Origin: CBDDLD01 sp965230605
Lineage (GTDB): Bacteria; Bacteroidota; Bacteroidia; Flavobacteriales; Flavobacteriaceae
Direction of reading: 5' to 3'
Length of the DNA: 64,000 nucleotides
Assembly: GCA_965230605.1 (NCBI GenBank)
Contig: CBDDLD010000004.1
Coordinates: 1,178,001-1,242,000, forward strand
Each line of letters begins with the position of its first letter. Position 1 is the first letter of the stretch. Positions 53,943 through 61,400 of the stretch are shown here, one piece after another. Made by a program: the position numbers and the translations under genes. Below the pieces are notes generated by a model. That model had not been told where the DNA came from, ran no database searches, and worked only from the letters and a program-made list of their open reading frames with translations.

Positions 53943-54839
53943 ATGAAGTACGACGAAACATTTTTAGCACGATGGCACAGTGGTGAATTAACACCTGAAG
54001 AGCTTATAGCATTTGAAAATTCAGATGATTATAAGCTTTACAAGCAGATTATGGATGTCAGTGGCGGGTTTAACAATCCTGAATTTGACAAGGCCAAGGT
54101 GCTCTCTAATGTGAAAGAAAACAGAGCGGAACGCAAGGTCAGAAAACTAAATCGTTATGCCGTTTATGGAATAGCAGCATCATTAGTTGTGCTGTTTGGA
54201 CTCTTTTATTTTATGAGAGATAGTGCTGTTGTTTTTAATACTGATTTTGGTGAACAACAAATTGTCGTTTTACCTGATGGTTCTGAAGCCATATTAAATG
54301 CCAATTCTACATTAAGCTACAATAAAGAGGATTGGTCAGGTCAAAGACAGCTAGACTTAGAAGGCGAAGCTTATTTTAAAGTGAAAAAAGGGACAAGGTT
54401 TACCGTAAACTCAGAAAATGGAAGGGTAGAAGTTTTGGGGACACAGTTCAATGTTATAAGTCAAGCTAATTATGCTGAGGTATTGTGTTTCACCGGTAAA
54501 GTTAAAGTCACTACCAATTTGGGCGATGAGACTATTTTAACCAAAGGGATGGGGCATCGTTCCCGAAACGATCGTGTAGAAGCGTTACACTTTGATCCGA
54601 AGGACAAGATTTGGATAGACGGTAGAACACGATTTGTAAACACACCTTTACCACAAGTCATAAAAGCATTAGAGAATCAATTCAATATTGATATTATAAA
54701 TTCTGATATCCTCAGTGAAGAACGGTTTACGGGAAGTTTTTCTAATGATAGTTTAGAACAATCTCTTAAGGTCATCTTCCATGCCATGGAAGTGGATTAC
54801 TCCCATGTTGGCAACGAGGTGAAATTAACACGTAAATAA
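53943..54839 (+). CDS. FecR family anti-sigma factor
   Basis: The 298-aa protein has a cytoplasmic N-terminus (ETFLARWHSGELTPEELIAFENS), one TM helix (YAVYGIAASLVVLFGLFYFM, ~72-91), a periplasmic FecR domain (VLPDGSEAILNANSTLSYNKEDWSGQRQLDLEGEAYFKVKKGTRFTVNSENGRVEVLGTQFNV), and a C-terminal DUF4974 domain (VIKALENQFNIDIINSDILSEERFTGSFSNDSLEQSLKVIF). It should hold the ECF sigma factor inactive until the receptor is occupied. It begins 36 bp after the sigma gene, and the receptor begins 7 bp after it. Confidence 0.95.
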   Translation: MKYDETFLARWHSGELTPEELIAFENSDDYKLYKQIMDVSGGFNNPEFDKAKVLSNVKENRAERKVRKLNRYAVYGIAASLVVLFGLFYFMRDSAVVFNTDFGEQQIVVLPDGSEAILNANSTLSYNKEDWSGQRQLDLEGEAYFKVKKGTRFTVNSENGRVEVLGTQFNVISQANYAEVLCFTGKVKVTTNLGDETILTKGMGHRSRNDRVEALHFDPKDKIWIDGRTRFVNTPLPQVIKALENQFNIDIINSDILSEERFTGSFSNDSLEQSLKVIFHAMEVDYSHVGNEVKLTRK

Positions 54840-54846
54840 TTTGTGA

Positions 54847-57186
54847 GTGAGAAAGGTATTAGTGCTTCTTATATGCTTTCTATTTATCAAACTCACTCAT
54901 GCGCAACAAACTGATCAACCCTTAGATAGTGTTTTAGCAGCAATTGAAAAACGCTACGATATTTCCATTTCATATAACTCAAAAATAGTGGAAGGTAAGC
55001 GCGTTACTATTCCCAATTTATCTGTTGGGTTAGTTGATCTTTTTAAGTTAATAGAAGAACAAACACAACTGACTTTTAGATCCGTTGATGATGAGAGTTA
55101 CGTGCTTATCAATAGCACTAGAAAAGAACCTTATCAAATACCAAAAGCAACTGTGTTAGATGAGGTGATCATCAATAACTATTTAACCTCAGGGTATACC
55201 AAGAATATTGATGGAGCTATTAATGCAGCCCCTAATAAAATTCAAGCCCTTCCGGGTTTGATAGAACCCGATGTGCTTCAGAGTTTGCAATATATTTCCG
55301 GAGTGCAAAGTCCCGATGAAACGGCTACAGGGCTTAATGTAAGAGGGGGAACACCAGATCATAATTTGATCCTTTGGGATGGTATAAAGATGTACCAGTA
55401 CAGTCACTTTTTTGGGATGGTGTCGGCATTCAACCCCTATATTATAGACAATGTAAAATTTTATAGAAATGCTGCGCCAAGTGAATATGGTGGCTACACG
55501 TCTGGCGTCATAGATATTACCTCTGATGAAACGGTAAAACGCGCTTTTAAAAGTGGTGTAGGGCTCAATATGATACATGGCGATGCCTATATTAAAACCC
55601 CAATATCTGAAAAGCTCGGTGTCGTAATATCTGCTAGGCGTTCTTACACCGATGCTTTTGAAACGGTGACGTTTGATAAATACTCGGAGCTTATTTTTCA
55701 AAACACAAAGATCACTGAAGGAAATCAGGTATTCAATGACGAATTATCCAGAACAAATAACACCTATTATTTTGCAGATCTCAACACGAAGTTTATTTAT
55801 GCTCTCAGTGATAATCATAAGCTATTTCTAAGTGGTATTTATTCTCGAAATGAATTGCGATTCTTGTCCCAGTTTGATGAAATTAATCAGCGTACAGATG
55901 ATGAAATAGATATTGAAAATAAAGGTGTAAGTTTTAAATGGAATGGCGATTGGAGTTCTCAACTCAAAACAAAGCTTGTAGTTAGTGCATCTGACTATGA
56001 TTTTAGGTTTAATGGTGAAGAGCTATTGTCTGAGTTTTTTGATTTTGAAACCATAAAAGAAAATCGCATCACAGAGTTTAATGTTAATTTCAGTTCTCAA
56101 TATAGAATAAAGGATAACCATGAAATCACCGCTGGAGCTAATTATACATATTCTGAATTAGATTTTACCATAGGTAATATCTCGGATGTAATTTTTAATG
56201 AGGATTTTATTCTAAGATCGGATAATTCTAAAACTTCAGTGGGAACCTTATTCGGACAATATAATTATACATCGGGACCATGGCGACTAAATGCCGGTCT
56301 TAGGGCCAATTATATAACAAGCCTGTCTAAATTTTACGCCGAACCGATAGTGTCTGTAAAGCGCTACATGAGTGAAGATTTTATTCTTAGTGCTTCTATA
56401 GAAAAACGTTATCAGTACATTAGTCAAATTGTAGAGTTTGAAACTCAGGATTTTGGGTTAGAAAATCTGGTTTGGACCCTATCCGATGATAATATTCCTC
56501 TACTAGAGAGTGAACAAGCAAGCATAGGTGTAAATGTAAAGCATAAAGACTGGTATGTAGATGCTGAGGTGTATGCAAAACGAATTATTGGAATTACATC
56601 GTTGACAAACGGATTTAACAGGGAGTTTAATGCGTTATCGCAAGGAAAAAACACCATCTTAGGAATGGATATTACCTTAAAAAAACAGATGGGAAAGTTC
56701 TCTAGCTTAGCCAGTTATTCTTTAACGCAAAACGACTCTAAATTTAGAGATTTAAACGCTAATGCATCCTTTAGTAGTAACTTTGACATAAGGCACTATT
56801 TGTCTTTAATCCAGTCGTTGAAATTAGGTGGTTTTGAAGCTTCTTTAGGGTATATCTACAAATCACCAAGACCCTTTACTCCGGCACTTGGTTTAGTAGG
56901 GAGTAATGCTGATGATATCACGATTGATTATGACGTCATTAATAGTGGGCGTTTAACAGATTATCATCGGTTTGACTTATCGGCGAAGTATAGCTTTAAA
57001 CCATGGAACAACACTATTAGGATGACATTAGGAGCATCACTAATCAATATATTTAATAGAAGAAGTGTTTTAAACAGATCTTACAGAATAATTTTGAATA
57101 CCAATGACGCTAGCTTCCAATTAAGGGAAATTAATAGATCATCGATTAAAAGGCTGCCAAATTTAGTATTTAGGGTTGAGTTTTAA
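54847..57186 (+). CDS. FecA-like TonB-dependent receptor with N-terminal STN domain
   Basis: The 779-aa protein starts at a GTG and has a signal peptide (RKVLVLLICFLFIKLTHAQ). An STN/secretin domain (~20-95, LDSVLAAIEKRYDISISYNSKI ... LFKLIEEQTQLTFRSVDDESYVLI) contacts the FecR protein. A plug domain follows (EPDVLQSLQYISGVQSPDETATGLNVRGGTPDHNLILWDGIKMYQYSHFFGMVSAFNPYIIDNVKFYRNAAPSEYGGYTSGVIDITS), then a 22-strand-type barrel ending RLPNLVFRVEF. It probably imports an iron chelate or related ligand and signals its own expression. No SusD gene is adjacent. Confidence 0.95.
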   Translation: MRKVLVLLICFLFIKLTHAQQTDQPLDSVLAAIEKRYDISISYNSKIVEGKRVTIPNLSVGLVDLFKLIEEQTQLTFRSVDDESYVLINSTRKEPYQIPKATVLDEVIINNYLTSGYTKNIDGAINAAPNKIQALPGLIEPDVLQSLQYISGVQSPDETATGLNVRGGTPDHNLILWDGIKMYQYSHFFGMVSAFNPYIIDNVKFYRNAAPSEYGGYTSGVIDITSDETVKRAFKSGVGLNMIHGDAYIKTPISEKLGVVISARRSYTDAFETVTFDKYSELIFQNTKITEGNQVFNDELSRTNNTYYFADLNTKFIYALSDNHKLFLSGIYSRNELRFLSQFDEINQRTDDEIDIENKGVSFKWNGDWSSQLKTKLVVSASDYDFRFNGEELLSEFFDFETIKENRITEFNVNFSSQYRIKDNHEITAGANYTYSELDFTIGNISDVIFNEDFILRSDNSKTSVGTLFGQYNYTSGPWRLNAGLRANYITSLSKFYAEPIVSVKRYMSEDFILSASIEKRYQYISQIVEFETQDFGLENLVWTLSDDNIPLLESEQASIGVNVKHKDWYVDAEVYAKRIIGITSLTNGFNREFNALSQGKNTILGMDITLKKQMGKFSSLASYSLTQNDSKFRDLNANASFSSNFDIRHYLSLIQSLKLGGFEASLGYIYKSPRPFTPALGLVGSNADDITIDYDVINSGRLTDYHRFDLSAKYSFKPWNNTIRMTLGASLINIFNRRSVLNRSYRIILNTNDASFQLREINRSSIKRLPNLVFRVEF

Positions 57187-57248
57187 GTTGGTCTTATCAT
57201 ATTAAAGTGTAATATAGATTTGACACCCCATTACCACACAACTAATCT

Positions 57249-57271
57249 TATACAAGACCGTTAGGTACAAA
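57249..57271. other. attC-like half site at the left edge of the hydrolase block
   Basis: TATACAAGACCGTTAGGTACAA resembles the right arm of the complete hairpin at 59679-59807 (CATACACAAAACCGTTGTGC). GTTAGGT at 57260-57266 fits the integron R' box GTTRRRY. The matching left arm is not seen upstream, so this site looks truncated. Confidence 0.4.
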
Positions 57272-57287
57272 GTTGAAACAGGAAAAC

Positions 57288-57343
57288 GGATAAGCAAATA
57301 CGGAATTTGGATAAGTTGAATAGTTACGTGAATTATAACTTTG
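57288..57343 (+). promoter_or_regulatory. Direct GGATAAG repeats and -7 element upstream of the hydrolase operon
   Basis: GGATAAG occurs at 57288-57294 and 57309-57315, exactly 21 bp apart with similar flanks, the spacing expected of an AraC-family operator. TAACTTTG (57336-57343), a -7 element, lies 20 bp downstream. The operon's last gene encodes an AraC-type regulator, which makes autoregulation likely. Confidence 0.5.
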
Positions 57344-57369
57344 TACTATAAATTTATAAAACTATTAAA

Positions 57370-58245
57370 ATGTTCGGAAAACAAATTTCAGATTTAATGA
57401 TTAAACCAGGTAAATCACCTGTGTTTGAAACACCAGAAAAATACGGTCTTGAATACGAAGATGTTACTTATAAAACCTCTGACGGAGTTACTTTATCCGG
57501 GTGGTTAATTAAAGGTGGAACAGAAAAAGTAGTTATTCAATCACATTTTGGAGTTCAATGTTCACGTTGCGGATTTACACAAAAGGGAAAAGGAATGATG
57601 AAAAATGCACTTTGGACAAGTGACATTCATTTTCTCGACCAAGCAAAATACTTGGTGAAAAACGGGTTTTCTGTACTAATGTTCGATATGAGAAATCACG
57701 GAAACAGCGAACAAACAGATTGGGTTTCTTGGGGTTTAAAAGAACGAAAAGATATCGTTGCTTCAGTTAAATATATTTCTGAACACAGAGATTACAAAAA
57801 CGCTTCAATTGGGTTACTCTCAATTTGTATGGGCCAAGGTGCAACTACTTTTGCATTTGGAATGGAAGAAGAAATGAGGGCTTTCAAAAATTTAAAGGCA
57901 ATGATTTCAGTTCAACCTCTAACTTATGACTACTTTGTAGAAGCAATGGGATTACCAAAATTCTTAATTAATGCTGGAAACAAATACAATAAAGAGAAGC
58001 GAGATACTGATTTAACAGGAGATGCATTCCTACCTTATATAAAGGATATCTTTGTACCAACTATGGTTATTCAAAATACAAATGACCCAATGACCAATAT
58101 GGATATGGTAAAGCAGTATTTCAATGACCTCAATGTAGAAAAAGAAATGCTTTGGTTAGATTTGGAGAAGAAACGAGGAGCTTCCTATGCTTGGTTAGGT
58201 AAAAACCCTAAACCAATTTTAGATTGGTTTAATAAATATTTGTAA
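57370..58245 (+). CDS. Alpha/beta hydrolase-fold protein with Cys at the nucleophile elbow
   Basis: The 291-aa protein has an alpha/beta hydrolase fold: VTYKTSDGVTLSGWLIKGGTEKVVIQSHFG, YLVKNGFSVLMFDMRNHGNSE, and the nucleophile elbow IGLLSICMGQGATTF, where the central residue is C153 rather than Ser. A candidate acid is in VIQNTNDPMTNMDMV. No His appears in the usual C-terminal position (GASYAWLGKNPKPILDWF). Hydrolases with S-x-C-x-G elbows are known (dienelactone hydrolase uses Cys), but activity here is uncertain. It starts a three-gene unit with an SRPBCC protein and an AraC regulator. Confidence 0.82.
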   Translation: MFGKQISDLMIKPGKSPVFETPEKYGLEYEDVTYKTSDGVTLSGWLIKGGTEKVVIQSHFGVQCSRCGFTQKGKGMMKNALWTSDIHFLDQAKYLVKNGFSVLMFDMRNHGNSEQTDWVSWGLKERKDIVASVKYISEHRDYKNASIGLLSICMGQGATTFAFGMEEEMRAFKNLKAMISVQPLTYDYFVEAMGLPKFLINAGNKYNKEKRDTDLTGDAFLPYIKDIFVPTMVIQNTNDPMTNMDMVKQYFNDLNVEKEMLWLDLEKKRGASYAWLGKNPKPILDWFNKYL

Positions 58246-58246
58246 A

Positions 58247-58747
58247 ATGAATTTTTTGACTTCAAAATGGTTTTTAATTGTAGTTACTTTATTCGCAATT
58301 TTATTAATCCTCTACTTTCTAGGGAAAAAATCCGTTCATCACGAAATCTTGATTAATGCTTCACCACAAAAAGTTTGGGAAGTATTAACAAATATGGATG
58401 ATTATGACGAATGGAACCCAACAATGAAATTAGTAAATGGTGAAGTTAAAGTTGGTAATAAAGTTACTTATCAATTTACGCAAGACGAAAATAGCATTAG
58501 TGAAATTCCAGCTACGGTAAAACAACTTATTCCAAATGAACTGTTAAATCAATCAGGCGGAATCCCATTAATTTTAACATATAACCATAAGTACATTTTA
58601 AAACTACAGAATGGTGGAACAAAAGTTACAATTCACGAAGATTATAAAGGAGTTGGAGTTAATTTTTGGAATCCAAAACCTGTTGAAGAGGCATATAAAC
58701 GATTAAATGTTGCTTTAAAAAAACGAGTAGAAGAAACTTTAGAATGA
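58247..58747 (+). CDS. SRPBCC domain protein with N-terminal membrane anchor
   Basis: The 166-aa protein has a single N-terminal TM helix (KWFLIVVTLFAILLILYFLG, ~7-26) and an SRPBCC/START-like domain (VHHEILINASPQKVWEVLTNMDDYDEWNPTMKLVNGEVKVGNKVTYQF ... EEAYKRLNVALKKRVEETL). It is organised like the unrelated-context gene at 3023-3550. It starts 1 bp after the hydrolase stop and is followed after 4 bp by the AraC gene, so the three are one operon. Ligand unknown. Confidence 0.87.
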   Translation: MNFLTSKWFLIVVTLFAILLILYFLGKKSVHHEILINASPQKVWEVLTNMDDYDEWNPTMKLVNGEVKVGNKVTYQFTQDENSISEIPATVKQLIPNELLNQSGGIPLILTYNHKYILKLQNGGTKVTIHEDYKGVGVNFWNPKPVEEAYKRLNVALKKRVEETLE

Positions 58748-58751
58748 AAAA

Positions 58752-59660
58752 ATGAGTGAAATTATAAGGATAAAAACCATAAGCGAAGTACATCATTTTT
58801 TAGAACTAGATAAACCAAATCATCCTTTGGTTTCAGTAATCCAAATAGATGATAAGATTACAAATTTTAATTATGGGAACGCAAAATACATTTTTGACTT
58901 CTATCAAATTAGTTTAAAACTAGGCTTTTCTGGCTCAATGAATTATGGCAGAAACTCATATGATTTTGACGAAGGCACGTTAACGTTCATAAAGCCAAAT
59001 CAAACTGTTCAAGTAGAACCTCATGAAGAAATCAAAGGCAGTTCGGGTTGGACATTGCTTTTTCATCCTGACCTGATAAGAAAATCAGAATTAGGAAAAT
59101 CAATAGAAAACTATTCATTTTTCAATTACGATTTAAACGAAGCACTACATTTATCAGAAAAAGAAAAAAAATCGATTACTGATTTAACATGTAAAATTAA
59201 AGAAGAATATAATCAAAATATAGACAAACATAGTCAAGAACTTATTGTATCAAATATTGATTTGTTATTAAAATACAGTAAACGCTTTTATGACAGACAA
59301 TTTTTCACAAGAACAAACCTAAACAAAGATATTTTAGTTGACTACAACAGAATTTTGAATGAATACTACAATTCAGATAAACCAATTTTAAATGGCGTTC
59401 TAACTGTGAAGGAGTGTGCAGAACAACTGAATTTTTCAGTTAATTATTTGGGAGACCTTATTAAGTCTGAAACAGGTAAAAGTGCAAAAGATTATATTCA
59501 AGAATATGTTGTTAACAAAGCAAAAACCAAATTATTAGGAACAACTGAAAATGTAAGTCAGATTGCTTATAGTTTAGGATATGAACATCCTCAAGGATTT
59601 AACAAACTATTTAAATCAAAAGTAGGTTTAAACCCAAGTCAATATCGAAATTTAAATTAA
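58752..59660 (+). CDS. AraC family transcriptional regulator
   Basis: The 302-aa protein has an N-terminal cupin-like sensing domain (FYQISLKLGFSGSMNYGRNSYDFDEGTLTFIKPNQTVQVEPHEEIKGSSGWTLLFHPDLIRKS). The C-terminal double HTH includes LTVKECAEQLNFSVNYLGDLIKSETGKSAKDYIQEYVVNKAKTKLLGTTENVSQIAYSLGYEHPQGFNKLFKSKVGLNPSQYR. It likely controls its own operon through the GGATAAG direct repeats at 57288-57315. The inducer is unknown. Confidence 0.93.
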   Translation: MSEIIRIKTISEVHHFLELDKPNHPLVSVIQIDDKITNFNYGNAKYIFDFYQISLKLGFSGSMNYGRNSYDFDEGTLTFIKPNQTVQVEPHEEIKGSSGWTLLFHPDLIRKSELGKSIENYSFFNYDLNEALHLSEKEKKSITDLTCKIKEEYNQNIDKHSQELIVSNIDLLLKYSKRFYDRQFFTRTNLNKDILVDYNRILNEYYNSDKPILNGVLTVKECAEQLNFSVNYLGDLIKSETGKSAKDYIQEYVVNKAKTKLLGTTENVSQIAYSLGYEHPQGFNKLFKSKVGLNPSQYRNLN

Positions 59661-59678
59661 TTGAAAATAAAACCCAGT

Positions 59679-59807
59679 GCCTAACAATAGCTATAAAAAA
59701 TAGCAGAATCAGTGCAAGCATTATGTTTGCACTTTTTTATTATCTTTCATCTATCTGAAAAGTTTAGCTTTTAAAACTGCTACTTTTCATACACAAAACC
59801 GTTGTGC
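59679..59807. other. attC-like imperfect hairpin at the right edge of the hydrolase block
   Basis: The left box GCCTAAC (59679-59685) fits the integron R'' consensus RYYYAAC, and the right box GTTGTGC (59801-59807) is close to GTTRRRY. Inside them CTATAAAAAATAGCAG (59691-59706) pairs with CTGCTACTTTTCATAC (59777-59792), so the 129 bp can fold as one long imperfect hairpin, as attC sites do. Length falls within the attC range. No integron integrase is in the window. Confidence 0.5.
59711..59739 (+). terminator. Terminator-like stem after the AraC gene
   Basis: AGTGCAA (59711-59717) pairs with TTGCACT (59727-59733), extendable by two pairs, and is followed by six T. It sits 50 bp after the AraC stop within the attC-like structure and could end the operon. 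Confidence 0.6.
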
Positions 59808-59911
59808 ACAATACAATAAAAACAAGGACTATTCAATAACTTAACGTAACTAATCTAAATTTATAGATTTGTAAAAAAGAGTTTAAAATTTATTGGTAAA
59901 CTTTGAGGCTT

Positions 59912-60169
59912 TTAAGAAGAAAAACTTAAAAAGAAAAAGTTGGGTTCTTTAATCTTATAATGATTTGCTTTGCCGTAAATATTTTTCATACGTTTTAGTT
60001 TCCCAGAATTAGGATCCAGATATGAAAAAAACACATACCAACGTTTGGTTAAATCTCAATTAGCATCATAGATTTTTGGGTTGGAGAATAGTTTAGCGTG
60101 TTCTTGGTCATGTTCCAAATCGTGTTCATTCTCACTAGTAAATGTAACAAATTCATAAAATTCTTCCAT
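59912..60169 (-). pseudogene. Remnant of a tyrosine site-specific integrase (N-terminal part, broken)
   Basis: From an ATG at 60169 the minus strand reads 37 codons (start MEEFYEFVTF, end NPKIYDAN), then a TGA. The same frame continues with DLTKRWYVFFSYLDPNS and GKLKRMKNIYGKANHYKIKE, which is the N-terminal arm-binding region of Bacteroidota phage-type tyrosine integrases (usually NGDLSKRWYVYFSF-like). A GGA-to-TGA change would explain the stop. Similarity ends near 59943, and the catalytic domain (R..H-R-Y) is absent. It is a decayed fragment adjoining the tRNA-Met half gene, its presumed target. Confidence 0.7.
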
Positions 60170-60173
60170 AAAA

Positions 60174-60201
60174 AAACGGCTTAGTGTGAACTAAACCGTT
60201 T
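60174..60201 (-). terminator. Terminator of the tRNA-Met fragment
   Basis: On the minus strand, arms 60201-60191 and 60184-60174 form an 11-bp stem (one G-T pair), then a T tract reaching the integrase remnant's ATG. This is what normally follows an intact tRNA gene. Confidence 0.75.
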
Positions 60202-60220
60202 ATGTACCAATTTATATTTC

Positions 60221-60264
60221 GTAGCGAGATCGGGAATTGAACCCGAGACCTCCGGGTTATGAAT
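60221..60264 (-). tRNA. 3' half of a tRNA-Met(CAT) gene, probable integration site copy
   Basis: On the minus strand the sequence reads from the anticodon loop TTCATAA (anticodon CAT at 60261-60259) through the 3' anticodon stem CCCGG, the variable loop AGGTC, the T-arm TCGGG-TTCAATT-CCCGA, and the acceptor strand TCTCGCT plus A. The 5' half (acceptor, D-arm, 5' anticodon stem) is missing: upstream bases are AT-rich and do not fold with it. This is the usual form of an att site left by an element that integrates at a tRNA 3' end. Confidence 0.75.
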
Positions 60265-60401
60265 TTTGTATTTAATTAAATCATTGAAAATCAATCAATT
60301 ACACCTAACGCTCTATTCCCTTAAATCACTATTGTATATTAATATCATAGATAAAAAATCGGGTTATACCTCAATTAGCATTATTATATTTGTACAGTAA
60401 C

Positions 60402-60821
60402 TTACTGATTACTTAAAAATATTTCTGCATCCTTTTTAAAGCATTTAAATTCAACTTGATATCCATCAGGGTCAGTTACAAAAAATGATAGGTGTTCTCC
60501 AATCTTATTCTCTAAAAATGTAGCTTCAGTTGTAACGTCAAAATTTTTAGACAATAAGTGCGAATATGTTTTACCCCAGGTATCTATATTTACAATAACT
60601 CCAAAATGGAATGAAGGAAGTATTTGATCATTGAATCGATAATTTTTAAAATTGAAATCAAAATCACCAGCTTTAGTAAAAGTCAGCTGATGTCCAAATA
60701 AATCAATATCAACCCAATTATCGGTTCTTCTTCCTAATTTGGCACCTAGATGGTTGGTGTAAAATGCTTTAGTAGCTTCAATATCTTTACATGGTACGGA
60801 TAGGTGAAAAGGTATATTCAT
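60402..60821 (-). CDS. VOC family protein
   Basis: The 139-aa protein has the glyoxalase-like fold: FHLSVPCKDIEATKAFYTNHLGAKLGRRTDNWVDIDLFGHQLTF, FHFGVIVNIDTWGKTYSHLL and the metal-ligand-like end EHLSFFVTDPDGYQVEFKCF. Conserved H, E and F positions suit a metal-dependent VOC enzyme; substrate unknown. It lies 2 bp after an unknown small gene on the same strand, so it is probably the last gene of that short transcript. Confidence 0.88.
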   Translation of the reverse strand: MNIPFHLSVPCKDIEATKAFYTNHLGAKLGRRTDNWVDIDLFGHQLTFTKAGDFDFNFKNYRFNDQILPSFHFGVIVNIDTWGKTYSHLLSKNFDVTTEATFLENKIGEHLSFFVTDPDGYQVEFKCFKKDAEIFLSNQ

Positions 60822-60823
60822 TT

Positions 60824-61075
60824 TTAATTGGTGTTAATTAATTCTAAGTACTCTAATTTGTATATGAGCAAATCTTCATCATCGTCTGCAATTTTTTCCG
60901 AATAGGATAGATGAAACAAATTACCCATTAAGGATACATCACTTTTAAGATTGTATTTTAAAAGAATGTTATTGTGAACTTCTTCAAATACAATATCTAC
61001 GCCATCTTCAAAAACAAAGTGATAATATCCATCTTTGTAAGATATGAAAATGCCTTTATAATATTTTGTGTTCAT
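60824..61075 (-). CDS. Small conserved-looking protein, unknown
   Basis: The 83-aa protein (MNTKYYKGIFISYKDGYYHFVFEDGVDIVFEEVHNNILLKYNL ... DLLIYKLEYLELINTN) is predicted beta-rich and acidic with no family recognised. It has an ATG start and tight spacing to the VOC gene (2 bp), and the gap to the next upstream gene is 18 bp, which support it as real. Confidence 0.6.
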   Translation of the reverse strand: MNTKYYKGIFISYKDGYYHFVFEDGVDIVFEEVHNNILLKYNLKSDVSLMGNLFHLSYSEKIADDDEDLLIYKLEYLELINTN

Positions 61076-61093
61076 ACAATTCCTTTTATGTAA

Positions 61094-61387
61094 TTATTCA
61101 TAAGAATCATCAATATGATCATCTAAGTTGTCAGTTTCAATGTCATTGTTTTCGGTCATGTCTTCCTCTTCATCGGTGAACTCTTCCATAGCTTGGATTA
61201 AACGCTTCCCTACTTTCACGAGATAAATAGTATCATCTGTCCTTATTTCAACAGCTTCAATGAATTCATTTTGTGCATTTCTAAAGGCAACAATATCTTT
61301 ATCCGAGTATCCATCTGGAAACTTATCTACGAGCAGGTTTAAAAGTTCCTGATTAAGTTTTTGGTAGTCTACAATTTTACGTATCAT
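61094..61387 (-). CDS. Small acidic protein in the polyamine cluster, unknown
   Basis: The 97-aa protein (MIRKIVDYQKLNQELLNLLVDKFPDGYSDKDIVAFRNAQNEFIEAVEIRTDDTIYLVKVGKRLIQAMEEF) has a highly acidic tail (DEEEDMTENNDIETDNLDDHIDD). It is not a named family to me. It is 13 bp after the deoxyhypusine-synthase-like gene on the same strand, so it is probably cotranscribed with the polyamine genes. Confidence 0.65.
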   Translation of the reverse strand: MIRKIVDYQKLNQELLNLLVDKFPDGYSDKDIVAFRNAQNEFIEAVEIRTDDTIYLVKVGKRLIQAMEEFTDEEEDMTENNDIETDNLDDHIDDSYE

Positions 61388-61400
61388 TCTTGTTTAAGTT

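Larger units (their letters stand above)
59661..60401. other. 740-bp non-genic scar between the AraC gene and the VOC gene
   Basis: This stretch has no intact gene. It contains an attC-like hairpin (59679-59807), a terminator-like stem within it, an integrase remnant (59912-60169), a terminator (60174-60201), and the 3' half of a tRNA-Met gene (60221-60264). From 60265 to 60401 only AT-rich sequence is seen. Confidence 0.7.

Noticed and set aside
55189..55701. 170-aa minus-strand open frame inside the FecA-like receptor
   Set aside because: Antisense to a clearly conserved plug and barrel region; no recognisable protein.
60265..60340. A 5' half for the tRNA-Met gene, because TAGAGCG near 60307-60313 (minus strand) resembles a D-arm end
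   Set aside because: No acceptor strand AGCGAGA or pairing anticodon stem is found and the spacing is wrong, so only the 3' half is supported.
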